Shown piece by piece: positions 42,831 to 56,153 of a DNA stretch of 64,000 nt. The DNA is taken from positions 434,001-498,000 of the forward strand of contig NW_026251398.1 in NCBI RefSeq assembly GCF_025118155.1, written 5' to 3'. Position 1 is the stretch's first letter. Every line of letters begins with the position of its first letter. The position numbers and the translations under genes were made by a program. The notes under the pieces were generated by a model, which was not told the origin of the DNA, ran no database searches, and saw only the letters and a program-made list of their open reading frames with translations. The DNA comes from Cokeromyces recurvatus (taxonomy: Eukaryota; Mucoromycota; Mucoromycetes; Mucorales; Mucoraceae).

Positions 42831-44554
42831 TTGACTTCCTCAAAAATCTCTCAAAATGACGCGTTTCATGATTCTTTTTACTTCAGCCATTACTTATTCT
42901 TTGCTGTAACTTTTAAAATGGTTGGTCCCTCAAAATTACCCCGCGATTGGGATAAAGAATGTACGCTTACTCCAGAAGCGCGAAACATGTTTACCGAATG
43001 TAACTACATTTTAACAATGCTAGTTAGCAGCTTTGGCAATCTACAACACCACATTGATTGCATTCCAGAGGATGAGTTGATGAAAAACATTTCTGAGGAG
43101 ATATACAGCAAAATTAAAGCCGCACTTTATAAAATAATGAATAGCAAAGATCAGTCGATAGCGCTGCCTTCAGGCATCAATATATTTATTCAAAAAGTAT
43201 ATAGTTATTTCTCACTTCGAAAAACGAAAGACAGTTTTATCCAGGAATACAAACGTATGATGGACGAGAATGAGCCAAGAGTTAGCAAAAGAAAGATTAC
43301 AAAGGAATGAGAAGAAGCGTATGAAAAAGCACAAAGGCTTGGAAATGCGTTGACAATGAGAAGCCTTAATGAATTCCAAGATCAATATATTGATGGTGCA
43401 ACAGGCTCAACAGCAGAAGAAGAGGCAACTACGCACGTCTTAGGAACAACAAAAGATGAAGTCAATCAAATCTCAACAACAGTAGAATCGACAGCAAATA
43501 CAACACCTACAAAAAAGGTAACTTGAAAATATAAAATGCTAATTCATGCGATTAATTTCTTTTTTTTTTCTTTCTGACCTGTACCTTGGATAAAAATCAA
43601 AAGAAATTCGTTATTTTTAATCCAACTACATTCTTGATAGCACCACATAAACCAAAGACTCAATACGTTAATAGAGAGAAGATCAGAGACTTCTGTGAAA
43701 TTGGGATGGAGTTCTTGACTGATGATGATAATTATAAAAACGAGAAAGCAATGAATGAATACAGGGGTTACGTTGTGGATCAAAATAAATTTGCTTCATT
43801 CGATTCTTTTCCCGGTGTTGCTGAATTTATTCAAGATGTATTAAGTACTGATAAAAAAGATTCCATCAAAATACTTTGGAACCATAAAAAAAGACTTAAG
43901 GCTACCGGTACTACTTGGACATTTATGGACATTGTTTGCTATACTCTTGCAGACTTCACCTCAAAGTGCAAACAAGGATTTCGCAATAATAACAACAATG
44001 AGCGTACACCTTTTGTCAAATACATTGTCCCCATGTTTTGTTTAAGTATTTCAGTCAAGAATCTAATTTGACAGAGTTCTGCTGGTGCGAGAAAATGATT
44101 GAATCACAGGGTTTAGCAGTTTCCGAAAGCAATGACTTCGTCATTAGTTTCTCAGATAGAAAATATGCGGATGGTTTAGGAAAAAACACGATAACAAACA
44201 ACGAAAAGCTTTTTTATTGAATGTAGCAACGGGTTTGATAATGAAATGACAAGACACTCCCTAAAGCTATTAGTTGAATGTAGTAACTCATTACTCCAAT
44301 ATATTTTGAAACAGAGGAAAAGAGCTAGTATTGAAGCAATGACAAAAAAGCGTACATTTGGTATACAAGTGATAAAGCAGACCCTAACCCTAACCAAAGT
44401 TAAAAATCAGAAAAATTGAGGGGAGGGAGGCGAGTGAGACGAGGCGAGGCTGAGGCTTGTAGAGCTGAGATCAGCTTGTATCCCCACATCCTGGGGACTA
44501 CGAAGCAACTGGAATATCATTTTCGAGATGTTGGCTACCTCTATAATGAATTGA
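42831..44554 (+). pseudogene. decayed hypothetical gene of a Mucorales-type multicopy family
   Basis: A coding trail runs through 1.7 kb but is broken. The first part (42831-43310; the likely true ATG is at 42921, MVGPSKLPRDWDKE) meets an in-frame TGA at 43308. It continues open to about 43518 (AYEKAQRLGNALTMRSLNEF), then comes an intron with an unclear acceptor. The next part starts with KFVIFNPTTFLIAPHKPK and runs to FVKYIVPMF near 44037. A frameshift follows, then YFSQESNLTEFCWCEKM and SFSDRKYADGLGK, another shift at about 44211, then LFIECSNGFDNEMTRHSLKL and TFGIQVIKQTLTLTKV, and finally VELRSACIPTSWGLRSNWNI. I recall similar uncharacterised proteins in Mucorales but no named domain. Function unknown. 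At least three disabling changes are seen. Confidence 0.6.
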
Positions 44555-44760
44555 TTGGACAATGAAAATTGAATCGTCTAATCCTGGATGAAAATTATGG
44601 GATTAGCTTAGAAAGTTACCGTCCAAGTCTACTGCTGAATACTTTTTAAGATAATAATTATATTTGTGATTGATATATCTATGACCTTCCCACATTATAT
44701 CCATGATATATATATATCTTATATTCATATACCATTAAGTGATCATTCTTGTTTTGATTG

Positions 44761-45793
44761 CAAAGGATAAGGAAAGAGAAAACAAAGAAGACAAGTCTGT
44801 GGAAACTCTGTATAGTTTATTGAAAGAAAAATAATATAAAAATTGTACAAGAAGAAAATACTATGGAAAAATGGCAAGGGCTATTTATATGTTTTTCGCA
44901 AGGTAAGTGATATTAATAGAAGTATGATTTGGATAAGTGAATACTGGTATAATAAAGCATTATGTGTAAATGTTGTCAGTGTAAATGTTGTCAGTGTAAA
45001 TATTATCTCTAAAATATTTAGCTTGTAATAAGTTATTATTTCTGGAGTAAGCAACGCGTTCATATTAATTCACAGTGAATATTCCAGCTATAACAATAAT
45101 ACCAATTATTATATGCTACTATCATTATCATCATCCTCCGAGAAGTTATTACATAGCAATATTTAATATTATAGATGTGTATATAATATGTATGGCATGT
45201 ATAAATAATCGTGTAATTGAATATAACAGTCATAAACCTATTGTATCCTTATTATTACATAATACGATGTGTATAATTAGTTTTTAATGCTCGAATACCT
45301 TAACAATGACTACTATTAAAACTGAGTGTAGAATGAATATTATGCTGTGAAGTACAATACACTAGTTTTATTTGAATAACCTCTTTATTATGTAATAAAT
45401 GATGGTTTATCTCTATTAATTTAGTTGTAAGGACGACTACAATCATATCATGTAGATTGAAACCTGATTCATCTATAAAAGCACAATTCTTCTGGTAATC
45501 AGAATTATTCTCTTTCTTTACATTTTTCAATTATACAACTTTCTCTTTCAAATTGTCGTATCAGGATCTCGTTCCTCACGAAGAACCTCAGCTCTCCTTA
45601 AATATAAATTACATTTTGTCCTCATATGCTTATAAACTGCATTGACCGAGATTCTTAAACCTGGGAAAGCTTTACATAACTCATTATGGGCTAGATCCAC
45701 AGTTGATACAGCATTTGATTCAATGTATTTGATCAAGAACTGAATATGTTCTTCGAACAAGATCGGTAGTCTTCCACGATTGTCATGTTTGAC

Positions 45794-45830
<37 letters not shown>

Positions 45831-46465
45831 AACCCATGAAGCTCTTTACCACCACTCTCATTAAATTTATTCCATATTCTATAGGCTAGGCTGTGTTACG
45901 AGGAATACTTGCCTTCTTTGCAGCTTCAGGCACAAGATAACCCTCTTCCTGCAAACTGTGAATGAAGTCAGCAATTTAAGCGTGAGAGTAACTTTTTGTA
46001 CTTTATTTGAACTAGCTGAAAGTCTTCCTCCTCAAGTATCAAATTGGAAAAGTTGTCTTCTATTTCTTCCAACTCATCATCAGCCATGCTATCTTTAGTA
46101 GTAACGTTCATTACACTATACTGAGCATGACTATAATTTGTGTCTTGTATTTCTTCCCTCTCTCTCTCTCCCTCTCCCTCTCTCTCTCTCTAACATTTCT
46201 TCATCAGAAGTAGTATATTCATCTACACATTGTTCTTGCTGGTTTGGTTGATATGGAATAAACGACATTGCTTGTTAAATCGGCACTATTTAGTAAAATT
46301 GTGAAAGAAAAGAAAAATAGCCTCAGCTGTGGATCTCAAATGGTTTTAAAATAGTCTTGAAATTTTACTAATCTGTCTTGTGTCTGTTCCCTAAAACGTA
46401 CCAAGTTTTTTTTTTAAATTGTCCCAGAAAAAAAGTACGTCTAAATATCTATTCAAAACCCAGTA
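44761..46465 (-). mobile_element. Tc1/mariner-like element, copy 3 (longest)
   Basis: Longest of the three related copies. On the minus strand a transposase frame opens at 46268 (MSFIPYQPNQQEQCVDEYTT), runs through an Arg-Glu microsatellite and an acidic region, then breaks. Later pieces are LVPEAAKKASIPRNTA (helix-turn-helix), a 35-T run at 45795-45829 that disrupts the frame, and an open piece at 45760-45548 with FLIKYIESNAVSTVDLAHNE, ISVNAVYKHMRTKCNL and LRREAEVLREERD-like residues (second DNA-binding domain). The last piece has CAFIDESGFNLH (first catalytic Asp). The other two catalytic residues are not found in the left part. Shared right end AAAACCCAGTA; no left inverted repeat. Inactive. 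Confidence 0.78.
44964..44993. repeat. 15-bp tandem repeat, two units
   Basis: Shortest version of the array inside the Tc1-like copies (six, four and two units). Confidence 0.9.
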
Positions 46466-48371
46466 GATTTATAATTATTGCATTGCCTATAAGTCACAGG
46501 AATAGGGAAGGGAAATTTGGGCTGTTGAGATTACTAGAATAAAAGGTTAATTCATCTATAACTGCCAAAGCAGTTACTTCTCATCTCTATGTTCTAGCTG
46601 TATCATAGAATAGCTTAGCTTAATTGATACTAACTATGTATCTGCAATTATATATGCATGGAATCAAGCTGAGGATAAACTAATTGCAATACTTGTGTCA
46701 AAATAAATAGAAAAGTGTATATACGAGAGAGGAACTCTTGCTTCTAAATTAACCAGGATATCTATCCCAAGTGAAGTGTATTTTCACTTGTTTATTTTAT
46801 CATTATCATTATTTTTGGACAAAACATATAATTAAAAGGAAACTCTTTATATAACTTTTTATTATTATTATTATTACTTGCATCAATAAACTTTATAGAA
46901 CAAATACTAAAATACCCTTTTTATCGTTTATTTTATATCCTTATTATTATAATTTATAATAAATCTTGTGCCTCTATCTTTTTTAGAAGAAAAAAAAACT
47001 AAGAAAGTTCATTCTTAGGGAAGGCATCATAGATTTCCTTAAAAAAGAAAAAAAATTAAGCACAATCGAAGAATAGCCATTTATTAAAAGAGAATAATAG
47101 AATTCTTCAAAAGTTTTACTTTTCTTTCAAAACATAGCAAAGTATTGATACCTTTCAAAAGATGAAGGTGTTATATAAAGGAACTTGTATATAGTTACTA
47201 TAAGTAGGAGAGTAACTACAATCTTCTAGATGTAAATATATTCAAGTTTATATGCAATTTGAAAGGAATAAATGATAACTGTTTCTTCCATTTTATTAGG
47301 AGAAGATCTCATATATCTATTTATCTATATTTGTATAGATCGCCTATTCATAAACACTACTACTAGGACAAAGAATGTATGGAAAAAAATTTTTTTTTTC
47401 TAAAGTTAGATAGAAACAATAAATATTTTTGAAAGCAGCTAGATAGGTATTTATATTTAGTTAACATGGCAGAGAAAGCTTTTGGTAAACTAACAATCGA
47501 ACACGAAGAACAATTTTTTTTTCTTGGAAGAAACAAAAAGATGGATAATCTGTAACATCCCAAAGGATGGTGTTGTTACAAGTGAAATATGGATAACACT
47601 TCCATTTCAAAATATAGGTCTTCCTAGAATCCTAAGAAGTTGTAGAATAGAAAACAAGCACTTTTTGTAAGGATGATTTAGAGGTCATATAGAGTAGGAT
47701 CAGTTTACAAGCATAGTTTCCTTTAAACCACGATATAACATATGACTCAAAATGTATAAATCTTTAAAATCACATGTATGCATAACTTGTATACTGGTAG
47801 CTACTAAGAAGGGAATACAGAATCATTCAATTTAAGTGGAAAACTTGAGTGACTACATCAACACAGCATAGAATATGTATTATTGTACCCAAGTAGGTGC
47901 AATCATCTACTGAGCAAGATCCAATACTCGGGTGATATAATCTCACAACCGTTGAAACAAAAGAAAAAAAAAAGAAAAGAAACTTGAATATCTGGGTCTG
48001 CTAATTACTAATTACAAATTAAACTAAAGCATATTAGTAAACAATATTCCGATGGAGAAAGTATAGCTTTTCACTTGAATTTGGTCGTTTTTCATGAAAA
48101 CTATGCATGTATATACATTTCTATAATTTTATTCTAATGTAGCTTCTGCTTATTATAACACTACCATAAAGTCTATTTCTACTAACGTAAACAGCTTTGA
48201 AAATAAAATAAAATAAAATAAATAGCTCCAAATATGATCAGGTGCAATATCTTCTTGATTTCAATAGTGGCACCCAGTTTTGACTCATTGCATATAGTTA
48301 GTTGAATAAATTATTTTCTTCAGAAAATAATGGTCTTTTATATACATTATATTTATTGTACAAAAAAAAAA
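46466..48371. other. intergenic, AT-rich, no gene recognised
   Basis: 1.9 kb to the right of the repeat island. No open frame has coding character, and no tRNA-like or repeat structure is recognised. Confidence 0.5.
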
Positions 48372-48865
48372 TTATGAAGTGGAGGCAAATACTCGTTCAA
48401 CAATATGATCTGAATGAATTCTAGCAATATCAATTTCTTTAGATCGTCCATTGCCTAAAAAGAAAAAAAAAAAGGAAGGAAAGGAGAGTTGGAAATAAAT
48501 TGAATATAAAACTTTGTAAATATAACTTACTAAAATGAACAGCAATTTTAGGTGTAGTAGTTGCATCCAAAGTTTTATTCACTTCATAATTAACATGTGG
48601 ATTGTTGTATTGAATACGAGGAAGATTTTCTCGTAAAAAGTGCCTAAAAGGTAATCATTATGTGTTTGTTTGTTTGTTTGTTTGTTTGTTTTTTTCTAGT
48701 AAAGGTATCAGTTTATATTTACCTTGCTGATGCACTTTCATTCTTTCCCTTCAAAGCAAATGTTAAAGTAATTTTGGAAACATTTGAGGGTAATTTGGCA
48801 GCACCGGGCCCAGAAGTTAAATGCTTTAAAATTTCACTAGTTGACTTTGCTGTTCTTAATGACAT
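48372..48865 (-). CDS. mitochondrial ribosomal protein with L51/S25/CI-B8 domain (mL61/MRP49-like)
   Basis: Three exons on the minus strand (48865-48723, 48643-48531, 48454-48372) join in frame to 112 residues. The N-terminus MSLRTAKSTSEILKHL is basic and fits a mitochondrial protein. The core has ITLTFALKGKNESASARHFL, LPRIQYNNPHVNYEVN and TPKIAVHFSNGRSKEIDI, the beta-helix-beta pattern of the L51/S25/CI-B8 thioredoxin-like domain found in mitochondrial ribosomal proteins and complex I subunit NDUFA2. The residues RIQYNNPxxNYEVN fit the fungal Mrp49 (mL61) branch best. Intron 1 contains a (GTTT)n microsatellite. It shares a 396-bp divergent promoter region with GET2. Confidence 0.75.
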
Positions 48866-49261
48866 TTGTCTCTGATCAAAGTAATGTCAAAAGGAGTTTT
48901 TAGTTGACCAGGGACATGCCTATTAAGCAGTATAAGGGGGAATTTGAGGGGTGTCTGTAGATATATATAGTCTTTACAGTCTGTAATTGGTCAAAATTTG
49001 TATAAATGTATAAATGTAAAGATCTCTAAAAGCTATGTTGTAAAGACGAAAAAAAATAAAAAAAATAAAAAATAAAGGCATCTAAAAGCAGTTTTACAGA
49101 TAAATAGATCTTTATCAAAAGTTTTGGAGATATTAGATCCACATTAAAGACAATATCGATTAGAACGGGGCTTAAAATAATATTTAGCTACTTTTATTGA
49201 TACCATTCATCAAAGCACGCCGTCGCGAATATTTACTTTTTTTTTTCTCAATTTTACACGA
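48866..49261. promoter_or_regulatory. divergent promoter region between the ribosomal protein gene and GET2
   Basis: 396 bp, no coding content. T-rich just before the GET2 start. No specific binding site is recognised. Confidence 0.45.
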
Positions 49262-50333
49262 ATGGGTGAATTAACAGAACAAGAAAAGCTTGAACGTCGT
49301 AGACTAAAAAGGCAGCAACGTATTTTACAGTCAGGTGAAAGTCGTCTTAACAAAATTACTGGAACTGCATTTCGTAAGTCAAATAAACATGATGTAAATC
49401 ACTTTTATTGAACTTTTTTTTTTTTTTCTTTTTTTTTTTTAGCAAATCGAATCACACCTTCATCATCACCTTCACCTTCGCCTTCTACTTCAGCTGTGAA
49501 TAAGTCTGAATCAATAGAGCACAGTAATACGCCTACCCCTACTCGTCAACGTAGACCAAGTGATGATCCTAGCGATGAATTAGGTGCACCACATACATTA
49601 AATAATAGCACTCCAACACGATCATTGGCTTCTAATAATACTATGTTCAACGAAAGATCTCTTGCTAATAATGAAGGTACAGCAGACCCTTTCGAACAAC
49701 TACTTGCAGCCGCTATGAGTAATGCAAACGATGGAGGAGGATTTAATCCTCTCGCTGCATTATTAGCTAGTCAGAATATAAACAAAGGTAATGGTAATGA
49801 AACATCAACTAATTTAGAAGCACTACAAATGACGGACAAGTCGGCAAAGTATTGGAATTTATTACATTTAATGATGATGACTATGTTGGGTTTCTACGCA
49901 GTTTATGCAGAATGGACACGAGCTGGATCAAATAGATTTGCTTCTTTATTGTCTAAAGATGCTTCTTTAACAAATTTTCCTGCTATCCATGTGGTAAGGA
50001 ATAAAAGGGAAAATAATGACAATATTTATAATTACTCTAATTTTTTTTTGTTTTTGTTAATACGCATACGTAACATAGCCTTTGTTTTGGTATTTCATTA
50101 CTTTAGAAGTATGTATGCAGTCAGCACGTTTATTTTATCAACAAGGGAAGATGCCTACTAATTCCAACACCTTGATACAACTCGCTACACAATTACCACA
50201 TCCCTTTGGTCAACTTGTGACTATCTTTTTGCGTTATAGACTTATTTGGAGCTGTTTTATACAAGATATTTGCATATTAGTCTTTATTATTGGTATTTCT
50301 CAAGTCATATCAAACATTTTGTTATCTTCTTAA
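49262..50333 (+). CDS. GET2: GET complex subunit GET2 (tail-anchored protein insertion receptor)
   Basis: Three exons (49262-49373, 49443-49993, 50121-50333) encode 291 residues. The cytosolic N-terminus, ELTEQEKLERRRLKRQQRIL then SGESRLNKITG, is the signature motif of Get2/CAML, which captures the Get3 ATPase with its tail-anchored cargo. A long Ser/Thr/Asn-rich linker follows (about 40-165). Three hydrophobic segments close the protein: LLHLMMMTMLGFYAVYAEW, a second around FGQLVTIFLRYRLIWSCF, and ICILVFIIGISQVISNILL. Get2 forms the ER membrane receptor with Get1. The intron 2 acceptor at 50120 (ATGCAG) is chosen over the nearer TTTAG because only it keeps the frame and continues with SARLFYQQGK. 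Confidence 0.88.
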
Positions 50334-53061
50334 ATGAATATCTACAAAGAGAATAATAATAAACTTTTTTTTTATTGTATATATATATTGCTATACAAAA
50401 TATATATTACAAAGATGCAATAATAAGAAACCGTAACTCTCTGCTATTTTAAATTTCGGTAATCATCGTAAATACACACGTGTTTACTGTATATATTTTA
50501 TAATTGAATACAGTTTCAGTGACACGTAAACTTTAACATCCTTATATGTATACATTTTCCGAAGCTTTGGATTTAATTGAGGAGGAGTATTACAACAATA
50601 ATGATAATCATAATAATACTGTGCTGCTATGATTACTATGGTTACCAGTAAAAAGTAACCACATATGGATACGTTTACTTTTCTTTTTTTTTTAGGTTAA
50701 ATGAACGCCATTATACAAATAAAATGGCGTGGTTTTATACATTAATTTATATATATTTAGTGCTAAATGTTAATTCGTGGATATCACAAAGAAAAAATTG
50801 ATACGCCTTCTTAATCGTTCTACTTTAAAAACAAGAGTATGAAAAGTAACTACTATTTTAATTTCATTAATATTTAGAAATGCAAATATTTTGATCAACA
50901 GTAATGAATAATATGCTATTGAATGTTTTCTTCTTTTGGGGAACATGGCAAAAAAAAAAAAAAAAAAAAAAAAGAAAAAAGAAAAAAAAGGGGGGCTAAA
51001 AAATAATAAAATAAAGAAAACCTCAAAATCATTAGCATTGTAATGTTAGCACGTTTATTTTTCTTTAAAGTTTAATGTTCAAATGGAGCATAGATAATTT
51101 ACCATACTTAAGAAACACGTTCAAAAAATTACTTTGTAAGCAAAAAAAAAAAAAAAAAAAAGAAAAAAAAAACGAATACGTAATTATATTACTGATTTGG
51201 CCGATAGACATAAAAGTATAAGATCCATTTTTTTTTTAAGATATTTGCTTATTTACTTTTCAATTAGAGATTATTTTAGTTCTATTTGGATATTTAAACT
51301 TCATTTTAACATGTTTATTCCCCAAATACAAATATAATAGATGGTAGATCTATATGAACAATAAAAAGTATAACATGCTTAAATTGAATAACTTTTATAG
51401 CAAATTATTATACATTTTAATAAATAGAAAGATAAATGTTAAATCTTTTATAGGCTAACAATATATTATCCTTAGACATAAAATGGCAAACGACTAATAG
51501 AAACTTACTTTTAAGAGAGATATCACATTTCGGTATATTAGCTATAGTTATTATTACTTTTACTTAAAACAAGTCTTCGTATTTCAGGGCATTTCTATTA
51601 ATGATAGTATAGGCAAGTAATCAGAAATCCAAAATTAAAATCATAATAAATGGTCTAGTACATTGTAAAGACCAATGTTTGAAATACTATCTATTCAAAT
51701 GATATGATATAAATCTATTTAACAAGAGATTGATTTGAATTAGTGAAGCAGCACTTTATTCTTAACAAAAGACCAAAATTAAATACAGAGAAAAGCCCAT
51801 AAATTTATATTCTCAAAAATCGATGTGTTTATAAGATATAAAATGTATTTAAATTAATTAGTAAATCAGCATTACTATAATGGATAACAAAAAAAAATAC
51901 TTATACTCAACATCTGTTTTATCTACTACAGAATATTTATCTTTTCAAAGATCTATAATTGTCTAGAAATTATCAACAACTATGGTCTTTTAGAGTAATA
52001 CACAATCCATGAATTATTTTTTTTTTATAAAAGCCACGATTTGAAAATATTTCTGCTTAGTGTAAATCATTTGAACATTTCTATTATTGTTACTGCATGT
52101 GCATCACAGTATACATATAAAATCAGAAGGTTTATATCTGTATATGTATGCATATATTGCAACTCTATGCCAGTTACAAAGAAATGACGTAAAAGATAAA
52201 ATAAAAAAAAGGTAAATATTCTTATTGTATAATATCTGACTTTTTATAAAACATTTACGATTTATATTGAAAGGGATTTCATTTTATTTTTTATAACAAA
52301 ACAAAAACTTAGATGTACACAAATATTGAACAACATTAAATATGAAGTCATGGATCCTAGTGTATTCATCAACTTAAAAAAAATGGCATTTTTCTGTGAG
52401 AAAAGGATAAACGAAACTTTATTAACCATAAACAAAACAAGAATACAAGATATGGATATCATGCTTTTTTCTATATTTTTAAATCCATTATTTTTCTTAA
52501 CGTATAATTTGCCAATATAAGACTTAGCTTTATGATACTAGTACTATTATATCGAGCTCATATTATAACCTACTTTTTTTTTTCCATTTACACAAATGTG
52601 ATATTTTGATTCCCTTTTTGATGAAAATGCTGATTTTTTTTTTTTGACTCTGGGAAAGATTGGTTACACAAAGGGAGTAGCAAAGAGTAAAATGTAACTA
52701 ATATTGTAAATATAAATATTTATCAGTTTATTAAAATATATAACTGCATAATATATACAGATATTTTATTTTATTTTGGTTCTCCTTAACATAAGACTAT
52801 CATATTACGAAATGCGCATTTGTTTTTTTCTTTATTTGAAATAAGCGATAAATTTTAGGCTAGACCCAAAAATCCATATTCAGTTTAAATCTATAATTTG
52901 TGATTATAATCTCGATTTTTCCAGCCTAAAGGGAGAAAATCCAAAAATAAAAAATAATAAAAAATAAAAAAACAATTTTTGCCTTTTTTTTCCTTTTATT
53001 AATTTGAAAATTATCCAGTTTTTACATTTGGGTAAAAATATTATTTTTTTTTTATTTTTTC

Positions 53062-53099
<38 letters not shown>

Positions 53100-53297
53100 A
53101 ATATTTGTATACATATAAAAAAAGGCCTTTGATAACGATAAAATACTAATAAAATATATACCACATAAATATATTCTTATTTCTATTCTTGTATCAGTTC
53201 AATTCTTTTATTGTGTATACATTTTGTTTGTTTCTTTTTTATACATCTAAAAGGGAAAAAAAATAGGGGAAATCTCATAAAATATACATTTATTATT
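50334..53297. other. large AT-rich spacer upstream of the heat shock factor gene
   Basis: About 3 kb. A- and T-runs at 50948-50973, 51138-51172 and 53069-53092 are prominent. Open frames are short and low-complexity. The right-hand end presumably carries the promoter of the heat shock factor gene. Nothing else is recognised. Confidence 0.5.
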
Positions 53298-55695
53298 ATG
53301 AGTCAACAAAAAAACTCTCAGAAACCACAAAAATCAATGAGAAATAATACAAATTCAACAAACAAGTTATCAACAACCCGAAAAAGGTCATATTCCTTAT
53401 CTTCCTCATCTTCTGAATCACCTTCTTTATCAACTGTATTAAAAAATCCACAACAAATATTTTCGAACTCTTCCTCAGCAGCCAGTTCATCTGATTCTTC
53501 TTATTCAATATTGTCAAATGATGTAAAAAAGAAAAGAGTATTATCAATACCATCAGCGACTTTAGCAACAAAAAGACCTACCGTAAATAAAAGTGGTAGT
53601 AATACAGATAGCTCTTCTGAAAGCAATACGTCACCATTTCAATTATCAGCTTTATCTTCTTCTTCGTCTTCAACTGGCTCATTTCTTACAACTCCTAAGA
53701 ATAATAATATAGTATCATCACCTACTAAACTAACTGCTCAAAGATCTGTTCCTGCCTTTCTTAACAAGCTGTACAAGTAAAACTTGATATAATTATAATA
53801 TAAACGATATAACAGTGAGGAAAGGGAAAAGTATTTTATTAAATAGTAAAATATATAAATTAGTATGGTTGACGATATAACTACAAATGATTTGATTAGG
53901 TGGTCAGAAAATGACAATTCTTTCATTGGTATTGTGATATCCAAAAAAAAAAAAATAAAAAAAAATATTGTAACGATAGTTAATAGACATATATATACTT
54001 AGTTGAAAAGCATGAAGAATTTGCAAAGACAGTATTACCTAGATTCTACAAACACAACACATTTGCATCCTTTGTACGGCAACTCAATATGTATGATTTC
54101 CACAAGGTACCTCATCTTCAGCAAGGTGTTCTTATAGCAGAAAGCGAGCATGAAATATGGGAATTTAGTAACCCAAATTTTCAGCGTGGTCGACCTGATC
54201 TCCTTATCTTTGCTACTCGTAAACGTAATCGTGATCGTGATATAGTAAATGATATAGCGAACGATAGTGTCAATGTTATGCATTTTGTTCAAGACATTGC
54301 TACTCTCAAACAACAGCAAACTAATCTTGGTAATGAATTGAAAGACCTTCATCGTGATAATGAAATCCTCTGGCAAGAAACGTTAAATGCTAGAGAAAAA
54401 TATCAACGACATCAAAATACGATTGAAAAAATTCTTCAGTTTTTAACCAGCATCTTTTCTAATAACAATTTAGCCATTAGTATGAGTAAAATAATAATAA
54501 TAATAATAATCGATAAAATATGTATTTTAAACCCAAATCCATTATAGATAATGCAGAATTACTTCCTAAAGGACTTATTGAAGAAGCTGCATCCTTAGCT
54601 GGCACATCTACTAGTAAACTTATGAATAGCAATGGAGCAGATGCAATAAATTCACCAACAATACCTACATCCACTTTGACCGATATTCTATCGTCTGTGT
54701 TGCAACTACATAATGATAATAATACGCATAATATGAGATCTCCTAATTTCTCAAATAAGAATTCAAACTTTCAACAAAAAATAGGAGATGATACTACTGA
54801 TAGCTATAATAATTTTACTCAAAGACAATATCCTCATTCTAATAGCAATATCACTCCCAGCCCTCCACCTGAGAGCACACCATTATCATTTTATGCTACA
54901 GATTCTAGTCAGCAACAGACCCATGATATGCATACAAACAAAACACGACCCAATTTGGTTGACTTTTCTAAAACTTTGAATACAGCTACACAGTCAGCTC
55001 AAACCATTGCACAAGATATTGATATGCTTCAAGTTAATATTGAATCGTTAGCCAATAATCTTAGTATTGATCCTAGTCAGTTTGATGATGAAAATCTAGA
55101 ACATTATTTTCCATCACAAAATGATTGTCATAATTACAATATGTTCAATAATACACCATTTCATTCTACAATAGATAAGCCTGTCATAGCTACAAACAAT
55201 ACTGTATTTAATTTCGCAACTACGTACCAACAAGCTAATTCAGCGTTACCCCATCCTCAATCACAGCGTCGACAAAGAAGACCTTTACAAGCACAAGTAA
55301 GATCCACCTTGGTCAATCCACTTTCAATAGCTACTACAGCAACACCAATAGCAACAACAACAACAACGACATCATCATCACCACCACCACCACCATCGCT
55401 ACAGCAACCATCAGAAGCATCTACTTTTGCTATTATGCAACAGGATTTTACGAATCATGCTATACCCCTGATGAAATCATCTGAAATGACTCATAATGAA
55501 TACAAGCATCATCAGCCTTTTATGACCACGACAATTCCTTCTACTTCATTTATACCTAATACCGTTGGTGTTGAATTTGTAAGTATGGGTGCCAATCAGC
55601 GAATTCCCACTAGAGCTAACATTTTACCCGATCATTATTCAACAACAAATAAAGAATCTGATATGCCTGAAATTGTAAATTCTGGTATGAGATAA
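53298..55695 (+). CDS. heat shock transcription factor (HSF)
   Basis: Four exons (53298-53776, 53864-53928, 54003-54485, 54548-55695) encode 724 residues. Residues 1-150 are Ser/Thr/Asn-rich and disordered. The winged-helix DNA-binding domain spans about 152-256: PAFLNKLYNMVDD, then IRWSENDNSFIVEKHEEF, the recognition helix segment FASFVRQLNMYDFHKV, and EFSNPNFQRGRPDLL. Introns 1 and 2 fall inside it. A coiled coil (about 275-340, VQDIATLKQQQTNLGNELKD and on) is the HR-A/B trimerisation region. The long C-terminus is rich in Asn, Thr, Gln and Pro and may activate transcription. It binds nGAAn repeats in stress genes as a trimer. Several HSF paralogues are common in Mucorales, so I give no gene number. 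An in-frame ATG at 53211 precedes the chosen start but codes for an unlikely Phe/His stretch. Confidence 0.9.
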
Positions 55696-56114
55696 GACCA
55701 CCTAAATCTTCATATTATGATGGAAAGTAAATATATAAACACACTGTTAACGTTTTTCTTTCCGTCTACAATAAGTTATTTTATTGTAACGGAATTTGAA
55801 CTTGAACACATCTATGCTAATTCATAGCTTTTTTTTTTTTAAGTATGTCATGTATGTACATATTCTTTACTATGTTCCCTTTTTATTTAATTATGCTATT
55901 CTTTTTTATTTGTAAATAATAAAAAGAAAAGAATTTTTATGTACAAATTGTATTATTTAGTAAATTAGACAATATAAGATAAATATTCAATAAGTTTGAA
56001 AACCGAGATATCTTCAGTTCTTAAACTAATATTTGTAAACAAGCTTATTAAAGATAACTAAATTCAAACTTTCGTGTATGTAAATTAACACAAAGATCCT
56101 TCAGTACCTTGAGT

Positions 56115-56153
<39 letters not shown>

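Noticed and set aside
44383..44400. Telomere-like CCCTAACCCTAACC
   Set aside because: Only two units, inside the coding trail of the decayed gene, where it reads TLTLTK as part of the conserved-looking protein sequence. No array or chromosome end is present.
54488..54547. Ile-rich C-terminus as the end of the heat shock factor
   Set aside because: The (ATA)n stretch is a GT-AG intron (54486-54547); splicing continues into the long downstream exon in frame.
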